64,000 bases of DNA from Nitratireductor soli (GTDB lineage Bacteria > Pseudomonadota > Alphaproteobacteria > Rhizobiales > Rhizobiaceae), in NCBI RefSeq assembly GCF_001050155.1, contig NZ_LFVY01000017.1, positions 60,758 through 124,757 on the forward strand. Direction: 5' to 3'. This document shows, in pieces, positions 19,555 to 27,112 of the stretch. A program made the translations under genes and the position numbers. Positions within the stretch are counted from its first letter, which is position 1. Every line of letters starts with the position of its first letter. The notes under the pieces are model-generated. The model was given only the letters and a program-made list of their open reading frames with translations, was not told the DNA's origin and searched no databases.

Positions 19555-19585
19555 AAGGGCGCTCCGCAAGGGGCGCCCTTTCTCG
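19555..19585 (+). terminator. Rho-independent terminator of groESL
   Basis: Stem AAGGGCGC (19555-19562) and GCGCCCTT (19573-19580) with a loop of about 10 bases, followed by TCTCGTTT. It lies 31 bases after the groEL stop. Confidence 0.8.
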
Positions 19586-19809
19586 TTTGACCGATCAGCC
19601 TGCACCATCGGACATACGACGAAGCGCATCTTCGTGCTCCGGCGACCGCGCATGGCTGCCGGCACACCGGCAAATAAAAAAAGTGTTTTGTGAACACTTC
19701 AAGAGCACTTCTGAAAAGCCCAGAAATCCGACGTTCCAGTATCACTGTTTTCACGTGGGTTTTGAACGGTCGAAACATCAGCTACGATCGACTGGTAGCG
19801 AATCGCGGG

Positions 19810-20013
19810 ATGGCTCTCGACATGGAACGCATCGAAGGGTGGAACGTCGCCGCGAGCCTCGCCGGGGAGCAGTATCTTGACTATCGAGGTGCGCCGCCAG
19901 ATGGATGGCTGGATACCTTGGTCGAACACGGCGTAGGCGAGCGGCTGCCAGACGGCAAGATGCGCCTCAATGCTCTCGGCCATCGCTACCGCGAGCGGCT
20001 GCATCGGGCGTAG
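19810..20013 (+). CDS. Hypothetical small protein near groEL
   Basis: The frame is open from 19690 (GTG) to a TAG at 20011-20013. The ATG at 19810 gives 67 residues, with MALDMERIEGWNVAASL followed by a polar, charged stretch ending GHRYRERLHRA. The part before 19810 is more AT-rich and looks non-coding, so the shorter start is preferred. No ribosome site is convincing and no family is recognised. It lies in the accessory patch between groEL and tRNA-Arg. Confidence 0.35.
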   Translation: MALDMERIEGWNVAASLAGEQYLDYRGAPPDGWLDTLVEHGVGERLPDGKMRLNALGHRYRERLHRA

Positions 20014-20376
20014 CGCTGCGGGCGCAGACCTTTCCCCGAAAGGCCCCCCCATGCAGGGCCAGGCGTTCTCACATCGTTCCTGAATTTGGGAGCGGCCTTA
20101 TTCCGTCCGGAGGGGATGCCTCGCGCGACCAGGTGGCATGGAGAGGGGGTATCCTCGAAATCAGATACCCTCTCCGGAGAGGTGGAGCTTGTGCGATCTT
20201 CGACCTTCAAATGGGCAACAGGGGGTGCCTTTCGCTGCGTCTGAGAAGGTAGGGGTGCCTCCGGAAATCAGAGCCTCTTGCTTGCAGGGATCGAGTCCTT
20301 GCACGTTTCGGAAGTTGGAGGGGGTCCGGGGAAGGATTCGCTTCCGGCGCGGACAGCACGCACGCGGACGGGCGAG
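20014..20376. other. Intergenic stretch before the HEPN gene, no gene seen
   Basis: 363 bases without a convincing gene. There is an inverted repeat GAGAGGGGGTATC (20151-20153 region) against GATACCCTCTC (20164-20174), and two similar tracts: CGAAATCAGATACC near 20157 and GGAAATCAGAGCC near 20262. Two GGGGTGCC boxes occur between them. These may be regulatory or remnants of rearrangement. No transposase, integrase or duplicated tRNA end is visible. Confidence 0.4.
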
Positions 20377-21741
20377 ATGACGAAGGATGAGCTGATCGGC
20401 GAGATCATTGACGAGTTGCTGGCGATCAGCCGCGGCGCGCCTCCGGTCGAGAACTCGCTGTGGAACATGCCGCCATCGATCGCGCTTGAAGACGGCCACT
20501 CGTTGCTGATCAACGACAGGGTCGAATTGTTGCTGGGAAACTATCAAAGGATCCTTGTACAGAACGACGCCGGCATCGCGCGGTCCTATTCCCAGAAGGA
20601 ATTCGGCAAGGTGGTCGCGATGGCATTTGGCGCCGTGCTGGCAACGATCGACCTGGACGATGACCGCACGGAAAACATCAAGGTTGTGAAGACGGCGGTT
20701 AGCCAGTCGCTGACCGAAACGACAGCGCACCTGCCGCAAGCGCGCGACCTGGTGTTCGGTTGCCACCTTTTCGCGGACCCGGTGGCGGCGATCGAAATGG
20801 GTCCTGTTCGGATTGAGGATCGCAGCGAGTGGTTGGGTCGGATGACGGTGACGGGAGCCTTTTCCGCTGTCGCGGGACGACGGATCGCGCGCCGTTGGTC
20901 AGGCCTCCCGATCGGGCGCAGGAAGGGTTCCGCCGACAGCATGTGGGAGCGAACCGCCCTCGATATTATCGGCAAATGCGGGGCCGTCTGCACCGTCTCG
21001 GTTCGATCGATGTCCCCTCGCATGGCCGAGGCGCGAGCATCGACCGCCGCGCGCATGTCGCTTGCGGCAATCGGTCTGCTCTGGCAGCAACCGTCGAGTG
21101 TGCTGCGGGGGATTGGCCTCGCCTACGATCACGGCCGGGAGCATCATCGGGAAACGATTGTCATCATCGACGGCAAATTCGGGGCGTCGAACCACACGCT
21201 GGCGCGCCTCCCTCATGGCCCCACGATCGAAGTCGGGAAGTGGAAGGACTTCTACGAACGCGACACATGGTTCTTCGAGGTGATCGGCGAGCTGTTTGCC
21301 GAATACCTTCACGTCGCCAGCTCGTCACGGCCGCGCATGATGAGCGCCTTGTTCCATAGCCTGTGGTGGTTCCAGCAGGCCTGCGTCGAGCATTCCCCCT
21401 TGCTGGCGGCTATCAAACATGCGGCGGCGATCGAGGCGCTGGCGGGCGGACGGGAAAAGCAGGGGATCATGGAGCTGCTTACCGCGCGTCTATCCCTCGA
21501 TCGGAAGCGGCAGGCCTTCAAAGACGGAACAACGCTCGATCAGTTCATCGAGCAGCTGTACGGCGTGGCGCGAAGCCAGACCCTCCACGGGACGAACGTT
21601 CGGCACGCCGAGGATTGGAGCCAGCTTCAGGTGCGCTCGGAGCAGATGGCCCGCTTGGCGCTGCGGAGCGTCACTCACTGGCTGTCGAAACACCCCAACA
21701 CCGACGAGTTGGCAGCGCTTCGGTCCACCGCCAATCCTTAG
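20377..21741 (+). CDS. Unknown protein with C-terminal HEPN-like RX4H motif
   Basis: A 454-residue protein I do not recognise as a whole. The C-terminal quarter resembles Apea-type HEPN domains: HAAAIEALAGG, then FIEQLYGVARSQTLHGTN, where R399-S-Q-T-L-H404 fits the RX4-6H ribonuclease motif of HEPN proteins. The N-terminal 300 residues have no motif known to me; ETIVIIDGKFGAS and EVGKWKDFYERDTWFFEV are notable. There is no signal peptide or membrane helix. The ATG at 20377 begins MTKDELIGEI; an open stretch upstream to 20278 looks non-coding. It ends 127 bases from the 3' end of tRNA-Arg, a common integration site, which with the isolation of the gene suggests acquisition. HEPN proteins often act in phage defence or toxin systems; that role is inference only. 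Confidence 0.7.
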   Translation: MTKDELIGEIIDELLAISRGAPPVENSLWNMPPSIALEDGHSLLINDRVELLLGNYQRILVQNDAGIARSYSQKEFGKVVAMAFGAVLATIDLDDDRTENIKVVKTAVSQSLTETTAHLPQARDLVFGCHLFADPVAAIEMGPVRIEDRSEWLGRMTVTGAFSAVAGRRIARRWSGLPIGRRKGSADSMWERTALDIIGKCGAVCTVSVRSMSPRMAEARASTAARMSLAAIGLLWQQPSSVLRGIGLAYDHGREHHRETIVIIDGKFGASNHTLARLPHGPTIEVGKWKDFYERDTWFFEVIGELFAEYLHVASSSRPRMMSALFHSLWWFQQACVEHSPLLAAIKHAAAIEALAGGREKQGIMELLTARLSLDRKRQAFKDGTTLDQFIEQLYGVARSQTLHGTNVRHAEDWSQLQVRSEQMARLALRSVTHWLSKHPNTDELAALRSTANP

Positions 21742-21867
21742 GTTTGAAGGACATGACCTATCACTTTCGCGTAATCTTCCTTCCGCACGTGCCTAAACGA
21801 CCACTTTTGACCGCCTGACAGGACGAGCGAGGATGCCGAATAATTTAATGATTTCAATAAGATAATA

Positions 21868-21944
21868 TGGCGCGCCCGAAAGGATTCGAACCTCTGACCC
21901 CCAGATTCGTAGTCTGGTGCTCTATCCAGCTGAGCTACGGGCGC
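21868..21944 (-). tRNA. tRNA-Arg (anticodon ACG)
   Basis: Cloverleaf on the minus strand. The acceptor GCGCCCG (from 21944) pairs with CGGGCGC, with discriminator G and encoded CCA at 21868-21870. The anticodon stem CCAGA/TCTGG encloses loop CTACGAA with anticodon ACG (read as ICG after deamination). The T arm contains GGTTCGAATCC. It is 77 nt. Its 3' end faces the HEPN gene. Confidence 0.97.
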
Positions 21945-22110
21945 GTCGGTTGCCGAGAAGGCCAACCGTTGTGGCAGCCGATGACTGCCAACCGCGGTTA
22001 CCTAACGAGTGGCGTGGATAAATGCAAGCGTCATAAAGCGAATTTTCGCATATCCGCACAGGGCGTTGGCTGGCACGCCGCGCAATCGGGCAACGCATTC
22101 CTCCCAACGG

Positions 22111-23565
22111 TCAGCGCTCCGCCCGCTGGTCGGGGATGGTGATGGCGAACACCGTGTGCCCACCGACGCTTTCCACCAGTTCCAGGTCGCCGCCATGGGC
22201 GCGCACCAATTCCAGCGCGATCGCCAGGCCGAGGCCGGTGCCGCCGCTCTTGGCGGAGCCGCGAAACGGCGCGTAGAGGTTTTCGCGCGCCTTCTGCGGC
22301 AGGCCAGGCCCCGTATCCGTGACGAGAATGCGCGTCGTCTCGCAGTCGCGCTCGGCGGCGATGGTCAGTCGGCGGATGACGTTCGGGTCCTTGTCGCCGG
22401 CCATCGCCTGGATCGCGTTGCGGCAGAGATTGGCGAGCACCCGGAAGAGCTGCTCCGAATCCGCATCCACCTCCAGATCCGGCTCCACCGCATTGACGAA
22501 TGCGATGCGGTTGTCGGCATCGAGTGGCAGGATGCTCTGCACATCGTCGACGAGTTGCCGCAGCCGCAGCCGTCGCCGGTTGGGCGCGGCTTCCTGCGTC
22601 CGGCCGTAGGTCAAGACACCTTCCGAGTAGGTGACGGCCCGGTCGAGCGCGCGCAGGAGGCGCGGCGCCAGGGATTTGACGGCCGGGTCGTCGATCATGC
22701 TCAGCCGGTCCGACATCAGATGCGCCGAGGCCAGCATGTTGCGCATGTCGTGATTGATCTTCGACACGGCAAGGCCGAGATCGGCCAGCCGCTTCTGTTC
22801 GCCGAGCGTCTTTTGCAGCGCCGCCTGCATGCGCGCCAGCTCGTGCTCGGCGACGCCGATCTCGTCACCACGCCGCTCGGGCGCGATCACGCGGCGAGGA
22901 TCGTCCGGTGCCGCGGAAAACGACAGCATCGAACGCGTCATGGCGCGGATCGGCCGGATCATGATCCGGTTGATGGCGTAGAAGACCAGGGTCGCGGTGA
23001 ACAGGGAAATGATCAGCGAAAGCAGGGTGACATTGCGGGCGTAGATCAGCATGGCGTTGCGCAGGCCGGCATCGGGGATGAGGATCTCGAACACCTTGCC
23101 GCTTTCGCCGACCGCGCCGAAGATGCGGAACACCCGCTCGCCGCCGAAGAACAGCGTGCCGAAGGTTTCGACGATCGCCGCCACCGGCGTGATCGTGTCG
23201 AGGTCCAGATGCGCATCGACCTGCGGCGGCATGTCGGAGATGACGAGAATGCGCGAGATATCGGCATCGCGCACGGCGATCGCCTTGACGCCGGTCGCCA
23301 TCAGGATTTCGTCGCGAATCGCCGGATCGAGACGGTCGTTGCCGCCCTCCATCAGAACGACGCTCACCGCCGCCGCATTGGTCAGCCGCTGCATCATCCA
23401 TTGCATGCCGAAATTGGCCACAGACGGGATGAAGATCAGCACTTCGGCGATCATGACGAACAGGACCGTCAGAACCAGCAGCTTGGTGGACAGGCCGCGT
23501 GTCAGCGGTACGGAACCGGTAATGCTCCGCTCGTCACCCGCATTGTGGTCCGCCTTGTCCACCAT
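22111..23565 (-). CDS. Membrane-bound sensor histidine kinase
   Basis: Orphan two-component kinase of 484 residues; no response regulator is adjacent. It has two N-terminal membrane helices (LLVLTVLFVMIAEVLIFI, near residue 30, and LLSLIISLFTATLVFYAI, near residue 185) bracketing a periplasmic sensor region, then a HAMP-like linker (RIMIRPIRAMTRSM). The phosphoacceptor block is VSKINHDMRNML with His272, and the ATPase boxes are LCRNAIQAM, DTGPGLP and GGTGLGLAI. AAAGGCGG precedes the ATG at 23565. The signal is unknown. Confidence 0.9.
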   Translation of the reverse strand: MVDKADHNAGDERSITGSVPLTRGLSTKLLVLTVLFVMIAEVLIFIPSVANFGMQWMMQRLTNAAAVSVVLMEGGNDRLDPAIRDEILMATGVKAIAVRDADISRILVISDMPPQVDAHLDLDTITPVAAIVETFGTLFFGGERVFRIFGAVGESGKVFEILIPDAGLRNAMLIYARNVTLLSLIISLFTATLVFYAINRIMIRPIRAMTRSMLSFSAAPDDPRRVIAPERRGDEIGVAEHELARMQAALQKTLGEQKRLADLGLAVSKINHDMRNMLASAHLMSDRLSMIDDPAVKSLAPRLLRALDRAVTYSEGVLTYGRTQEAAPNRRRLRLRQLVDDVQSILPLDADNRIAFVNAVEPDLEVDADSEQLFRVLANLCRNAIQAMAGDKDPNVIRRLTIAAERDCETTRILVTDTGPGLPQKARENLYAPFRGSAKSGGTGLGLAIALELVRAHGGDLELVESVGGHTVFAITIPDQRAER

Positions 23566-23623
23566 CGTCCGCCTTTCGGAGCCACGCGCGTCGGGCGGGC
23601 GGCCATTCAGGCACGCTACTGCA

Positions 23624-23765
23624 TAATTCCTTAAATCGGAATCGATTTGAGGAAAAAATTATGCAGCATTTCAAAGTGTTACAGCGTCCTTTGCGCGTCT
23701 GAAAAGACGCGCGGCGCTGTAAAGTATTTTGCCGCCAGGTGGAATCACCTGGAAGCCGCATAGAT
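23624..23765. repeat. Composite repeat: GTGTTACAGCG hairpin plus inverted REP
   Basis: 23624-23722 contains GTGTTACAGCGTCCTTTGCG and a hairpin with arms GCGCGTCT (23693-23700) and AGACGCGC (23705-23712) nested in ACAGCG/CGCTGT. A close relative lies at 51905-52006. From 23722 the sequence is an inverted REP-like copy: CCAGGTGGAATCACCTGG followed by GCCGCAT. The stretch 23566-24050 holds no gene, only this composite and the inverted repeat at 23853-23975. Confidence 0.75.
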
Positions 23766-23852
23766 GGGGAGAAACAACAGGATGGAGCCTGCCCGTTGTG
23801 CTGGGGCATAGTACACGACGCGACAGTTTGCACCCCATTGCATAGATGTGGA

Positions 23853-23975
23853 TGCGTGGTTCGACAAGCTCACCATGAGGGATGTTGGACCTTGCAGGGC
23901 GTCTGGTTCCCCGACGTTGCGGATGGTTTTTGCAACCATATATCCACCCTCATGGTGAGCTTGTCGAACCACGCA
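23853..23975. repeat. 29-bp perfect inverted repeat around a 65-bp core
   Basis: Left arm 23853-23881 and right arm 23947-23975 are exact reverse complements over 29 bases; the core of each is GTTCGACAAGCTCACCATGA or its complement. They enclose 65 bases. Farther out, GTACACGACGC (23812-23822) and GCGTCGTGTAC (24020-24030) form a second inverted pair, so two nested palindromes frame about 220 bases. There is no coding capacity. The arm sequence is a type of dispersed repeat seen in various alphaproteobacteria, from memory. Confidence 0.85.
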
Positions 23976-24050
23976 CAACGCTGTTGCCACAAGATCAAAC
24001 ACGACCGAAATCGGCATGCGTCGTGTACCATGGTGCCGGGGAGGTGAGCT

Positions 24051-25478
24051 TCACCCGAAGCGGCGCAGGAAACGCACCAGCCCGCGTACGAAAGGCTTGC
24101 GCGGCGCCGCCGAAAAATAGGTGATCGCGGCGCGTTTGCCGATTTCGGTCATCGTCGGATAGGGCGCGACATAGCCGGCCACGTCGCGCACGCCGAGCTT
24201 CTGCGACAGGGCAAGCGCCCAGAGATTGATCATCTCGCCGGCACCAGCGCCGACGATCGAGGCGCCGAGAATGCGACCCTTGCGGTCGGTGACGAGCTTG
24301 ATCAGGCCCTCGGTCTTTCGTTCCGCCTGGGCGCGGTCGTTCTCCGCATAGGGCCAGCGCAGAATGTTGATCCTCCTGTGGCTCTTGCGTGCCTCGTCCT
24401 CGCTGAGACCGACATGGGCGATCTCCGGGTCGGTGTAGGTCGCCCAGGGAATGATCGCGCGGTTCTCCCGCGCCGACAGCCGGAACAAGAGCGCGCGCAC
24501 CACCAGGCCGGCGTGATAGCCCGCCACATGGGTGAATTGCAGGCCACCCGCCACGTCGCCGATGGCGTAGACGCGCCTGTTGCTGGTGCGCAGCCTGTCC
24601 GACACGGCAATCCCCTTGCGGCCATGGACGACGCCTGCCCTGTCGAGATCGAGCGCGTCGATGTTCGGCGTCCGCCCGGCCGCTACCAGCAGGTGCGATC
24701 CTTCGATCGTCCCGTCGCCGGTCTCACTCTCGATATGCACCCGCACGCCGGAACGCCCGTGCTTCTCGATCCGCGTCACCCTGGTGCGTTCGAGGATGGA
24801 AACGCCCTCGGCGCGAATCCGGCGGAGTGCCAGTTCGGTGAGCTCGGGATCGTCCTTGCCGAGCGCGGTCAGCGCCTCGACGACGGTAACCTTCGATCCC
24901 AACCGCCGGTGCGCCTGAGCGAGTTCGATGCCGATCGGCCCGCCACCGATGACGATCAGATGGGCCGGCAAACGCGTCTGCTCGAAAATGGTTTCATTGG
25001 TCAGATGAGGCACCGCATCGATACCGGGAATCGGCGGCACCAAGGGCGAGGACCCTGTGGCGATGACGAAGCGGCGGGCGCGGATCGTCTGGTTTCCGGC
25101 AACCACCGTCCTGCCATCCGTGAAGCGCGCTTCGGCCTGGATGACCCGCACGCCAAGGCTGGTAAAGCGCTCGACCGAATCGTTCGGTGCGATTGCCGCG
25201 ATGGTCTGTTCCACATGCTTCATGACGCGGCGGAAATCGACATCGGCATCGACCGGGGCGATGCCGAAACCCTCTCCCTGGCCCATCAGATGCGCCTGCT
25301 TGCCCGCCGCGATCAGCGCCTTGGAGGGCACGCAGCCATAATTCAGGCAGTCGCCGCCCATCTTGCCCTTCTCGATCAGCACGACGGGCACGCCGAAGGC
25401 GGCGGCGGCGGCGGCCACCGTCAGGCCGCCCGAGCCGCCGCCGATGACGCAGATGTCGGGAGTGAGAATGCTGCTCAT
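24051..25478 (-). CDS. Mercuric-reductase-like FAD pyridine nucleotide oxidoreductase
   Basis: A 475-residue flavoprotein of the glutathione reductase superfamily. It has an FAD site CVIGGGSGGLTVA at residues 10-22, the redox pair GGDCLNYGCVPSK (C44, C49), an NAD(P) site VIGGGPIGIELAQ and YAIGDVAGG. The C-terminal dimer domain has APYPTMTEIG where classical reductases have HPT..E, so the catalytic His is replaced by Tyr near residue 440. It has no N-terminal heavy-metal domain and no C-terminal Cys pair, so mercury reduction is unlikely. A TVP38-type membrane protein gene is 31 bases upstream; this pairing recurs in many bacteria. Substrate unknown. Confidence 0.88.
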   Translation of the reverse strand: MSSILTPDICVIGGGSGGLTVAAAAAAFGVPVVLIEKGKMGGDCLNYGCVPSKALIAAGKQAHLMGQGEGFGIAPVDADVDFRRVMKHVEQTIAAIAPNDSVERFTSLGVRVIQAEARFTDGRTVVAGNQTIRARRFVIATGSSPLVPPIPGIDAVPHLTNETIFEQTRLPAHLIVIGGGPIGIELAQAHRRLGSKVTVVEALTALGKDDPELTELALRRIRAEGVSILERTRVTRIEKHGRSGVRVHIESETGDGTIEGSHLLVAAGRTPNIDALDLDRAGVVHGRKGIAVSDRLRTSNRRVYAIGDVAGGLQFTHVAGYHAGLVVRALLFRLSARENRAIIPWATYTDPEIAHVGLSEDEARKSHRRINILRWPYAENDRAQAERKTEGLIKLVTDRKGRILGASIVGAGAGEMINLWALALSQKLGVRDVAGYVAPYPTMTEIGKRAAITYFSAAPRKPFVRGLVRFLRRFG

Positions 25479-25509
25479 GAACGCGGTCTCGGTTGTCGGA
25501 TGCTGTGGG

Positions 25510-26304
25510 TCATGCGGCGCGGCGCAGCTTTCTGATGACGAGCGGGATCGCCGCCACCACTGCAAGTGCCGCGAAGGCGATGGTCAGTTGCGGCGTCACC
25601 AGATCACTGAGCGTCACGTCGCGCCCCGCCCGCGCTGCCGCGGTCAGCACGCTGTCCAGCCCATGGCCGAGATAGGCGTAGGCAAAGGTTGCAGGCAGGA
25701 TGCCGATGAAGGTCGCCAGCGCATAGGTGCCGAGCCGCACGTTGAACAGCGCCGGGGCGATGTTGACCATCCAGAACGGGAAGATCGGCGCCAGGCGCAG
25801 CACCAGGAGATAGCCGAAGGCGTCCTTCTCGAAACCCTTGGCCATTTGCGAGGCGCGGCCACCGAGCCGGCGTGAAAGCGCGTCGCCAAATGCGCTGCGC
25901 GCCGCCAGAAACACCGCCGCAGCACCAATGGTCGCGGCGACCGCCACCAGCGCACCACCCAAAAGCCAGCCGAACAGGAAGCCGGCGAAAAGCGTGAGGA
26001 TGGAGGCGGCGGGAAAGGAAAAGGCGACGGCCAGCGCATAGAGCGCTGCGAAGCCAGCCGGCGCCAGAAGCGGATTGGCCGCCACGTAGCCCCGCAGCGC
26101 CTCGCGGCTTTCGGCGAGAAAGCCCAGCGACAGATATTGGTGCAGGCCGAGCGCGTAGCCGCTGACCAGGCCGCCGGCAATAACCAGCATCGGCAGGACA
26201 CGACGAAGCAATCGACGTTTCCCCGCCGTTTCATTCTGGTCTGTGGTCATCTGCATCATCGCCATCTGTCCAGGGCTCCGGACGTCAAAGGTCTGTTCTT
26301 CCAT
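25510..26304 (-). CDS. TVP38/TMEM64 family membrane protein (VTT domain)
   Basis: Integral membrane protein of 264 residues with about five or six helices. The VTT/DedA-like core is FSFPAASILTLFAGFLFG, followed by RLAPIFPFWMVNIAPALFNV and TYALATFIGILPATFAYA. Its function is not established, though relatives scramble or transport lipids or small solutes. A GTG at 26307 precedes the ATG at 26304, which is used here; a later ATG near residue 15 is also possible. It is upstream of and probably co-transcribed with the mercuric-reductase-like gene. Confidence 0.87.
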   Translation of the reverse strand: MEEQTFDVRSPGQMAMMQMTTDQNETAGKRRLLRRVLPMLVIAGGLVSGYALGLHQYLSLGFLAESREALRGYVAANPLLAPAGFAALYALAVAFSFPAASILTLFAGFLFGWLLGGALVAVAATIGAAAVFLAARSAFGDALSRRLGGRASQMAKGFEKDAFGYLLVLRLAPIFPFWMVNIAPALFNVRLGTYALATFIGILPATFAYAYLGHGLDSVLTAAARAGRDVTLSDLVTPQLTIAFAALAVVAAIPLVIRKLRRAA

Positions 26305-26452
26305 CACTTGGGGTCTACATGCGCCCTGGGCCTGCTCCGTGCAATGCCGCCGGCGGCGGTCTCACTGCGTTTTGAGCAGCGGACGGGGCCGTATCAACCA
26401 TCCGTGATGGCCCGCCCTGGACCTGCACGCGCCCATTGAAGCTCTTTTTTGC

Positions 26453-26500
26453 CTTCCGCGTTCATGCGGGCGTCAAGTGGTTCCCCCGGACTGCATGGTT
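26453..26500. repeat. Degenerate REP-like copy
   Basis: TTCCGCGTTCATGCGGGCGT followed by CAAGTGGTTCCCCCGGACTG and CATGGTTCC. The order matches the REP-like family, but the second palindrome is decayed. It lies between the TVP38 promoter side and the doxX terminator. Confidence 0.55.
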
Positions 26501-26516
26501 CCGCAGGGCGGAAACG

Positions 26517-26540
26517 AAAAAGGCCCGCGCGATGCGGGCC
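26517..26540 (-). terminator. Terminator of the DoxX gene
   Basis: Stem GGCCCGC (26522-26528) and GCGGGCC (26534-26540) with a 5-base loop. On the minus strand it is followed by a T run (AAAAA at 26517-26521 on plus). It is 37 bases past the DoxX stop. Confidence 0.8.
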
Positions 26541-26576
26541 TCTTCAGTCTTGACGATGGGTGCGTTGACCGGGCGT

Positions 26577-26960
26577 CTATGCCTTGCCGCGATCGACGGA
26601 CAGAGCCGCCGGGCCGAATGCGGCCAGGACCAGAAGACCGCCGGCGATCGCCAGGTTCTTCATGAACTGGATGCTCTGCATCTGGTCGGCGAAATCGAAA
26701 TGCGCGATCAGCGCCGAGCCGACGCAGAACAACGCCAGCAGCAACGCCGCAATGCGGGTCTTGAAGCCGACCAGAATGGCAAGGCCGCCGACGAGTTCGA
26801 GCAGCGCCACGACCCAGGCCGTGACCATCGGCGCAGGCAGGCCGAGACCGCCGAAATAGCCGGCGGTGCCACCGATGCTCGTCAGCTTCGCGTAGCCGGA
26901 CGTGATGAAGATGACCGAGATCAGAATACGGCCGACAAGGACGAGGATGTTTGCAGACAT
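26577..26960 (-). CDS. DoxX family membrane protein
   Basis: A 127-residue protein with four hydrophobic helices: LVGRILISVIFITSGYAKL, VTAWVVALLELVGGLAILVG, IAALLLALFCVGSALIAHF and KNLAIAGGLLVLAAFG. Position and sequence match DoxX/YphA proteins, small quinone-related membrane proteins of uncertain activity. The ATG at 26960 begins MSANILVLVG. It is a single gene with its own terminator. An inverted repeat 36 bases upstream may be an operator. Confidence 0.9.
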   Translation of the reverse strand: MSANILVLVGRILISVIFITSGYAKLTSIGGTAGYFGGLGLPAPMVTAWVVALLELVGGLAILVGFKTRIAALLLALFCVGSALIAHFDFADQMQSIQFMKNLAIAGGLLVLAAFGPAALSVDRGKA

Positions 26961-26995
26961 TGTTGGGCAATCCCGTGTGAGAGAAGGTGGGCCCC

Positions 26996-27016
26996 TATAC
27001 ACAAAAACACTGTATA
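26996..27016. promoter_or_regulatory. Inverted repeat upstream of the DoxX gene
   Basis: TATACA (26996-27001), nine bases, TGTATA (27011-27016), within a wider imperfect palindrome flanked by GGGCCCCTAT and ATAGGCCC. Its distance from the doxX ATG (36 bases) suits a repressor operator overlapping the promoter. The regulator is unknown. Confidence 0.4.
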
Positions 27017-27112
27017 AGAAAATAGGCCCAGTGTTGACGCTGTGTCGTCAAAATAGATGACAATCGCAACATAATCCAGCCGCGTCAGATGGACAGCGCC
27101 GGCGACGCGCCC

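Noticed and set aside
20377..21944. Complete integrative element at tRNA-Arg
   Set aside because: No integrase, no duplicated tRNA 3' end and no direct repeats were found, so only a possible acquired gene is claimed.
22009..23634. 541-codon plus-strand frame opposite the histidine kinase
   Set aside because: No domain, low-complexity composition; the kinase motifs are on the minus strand.
24051..25478. Annotation as true mercuric reductase
   Set aside because: No heavy-metal-associated N-terminal domain and no C-terminal Cys pair; no other mer genes nearby.
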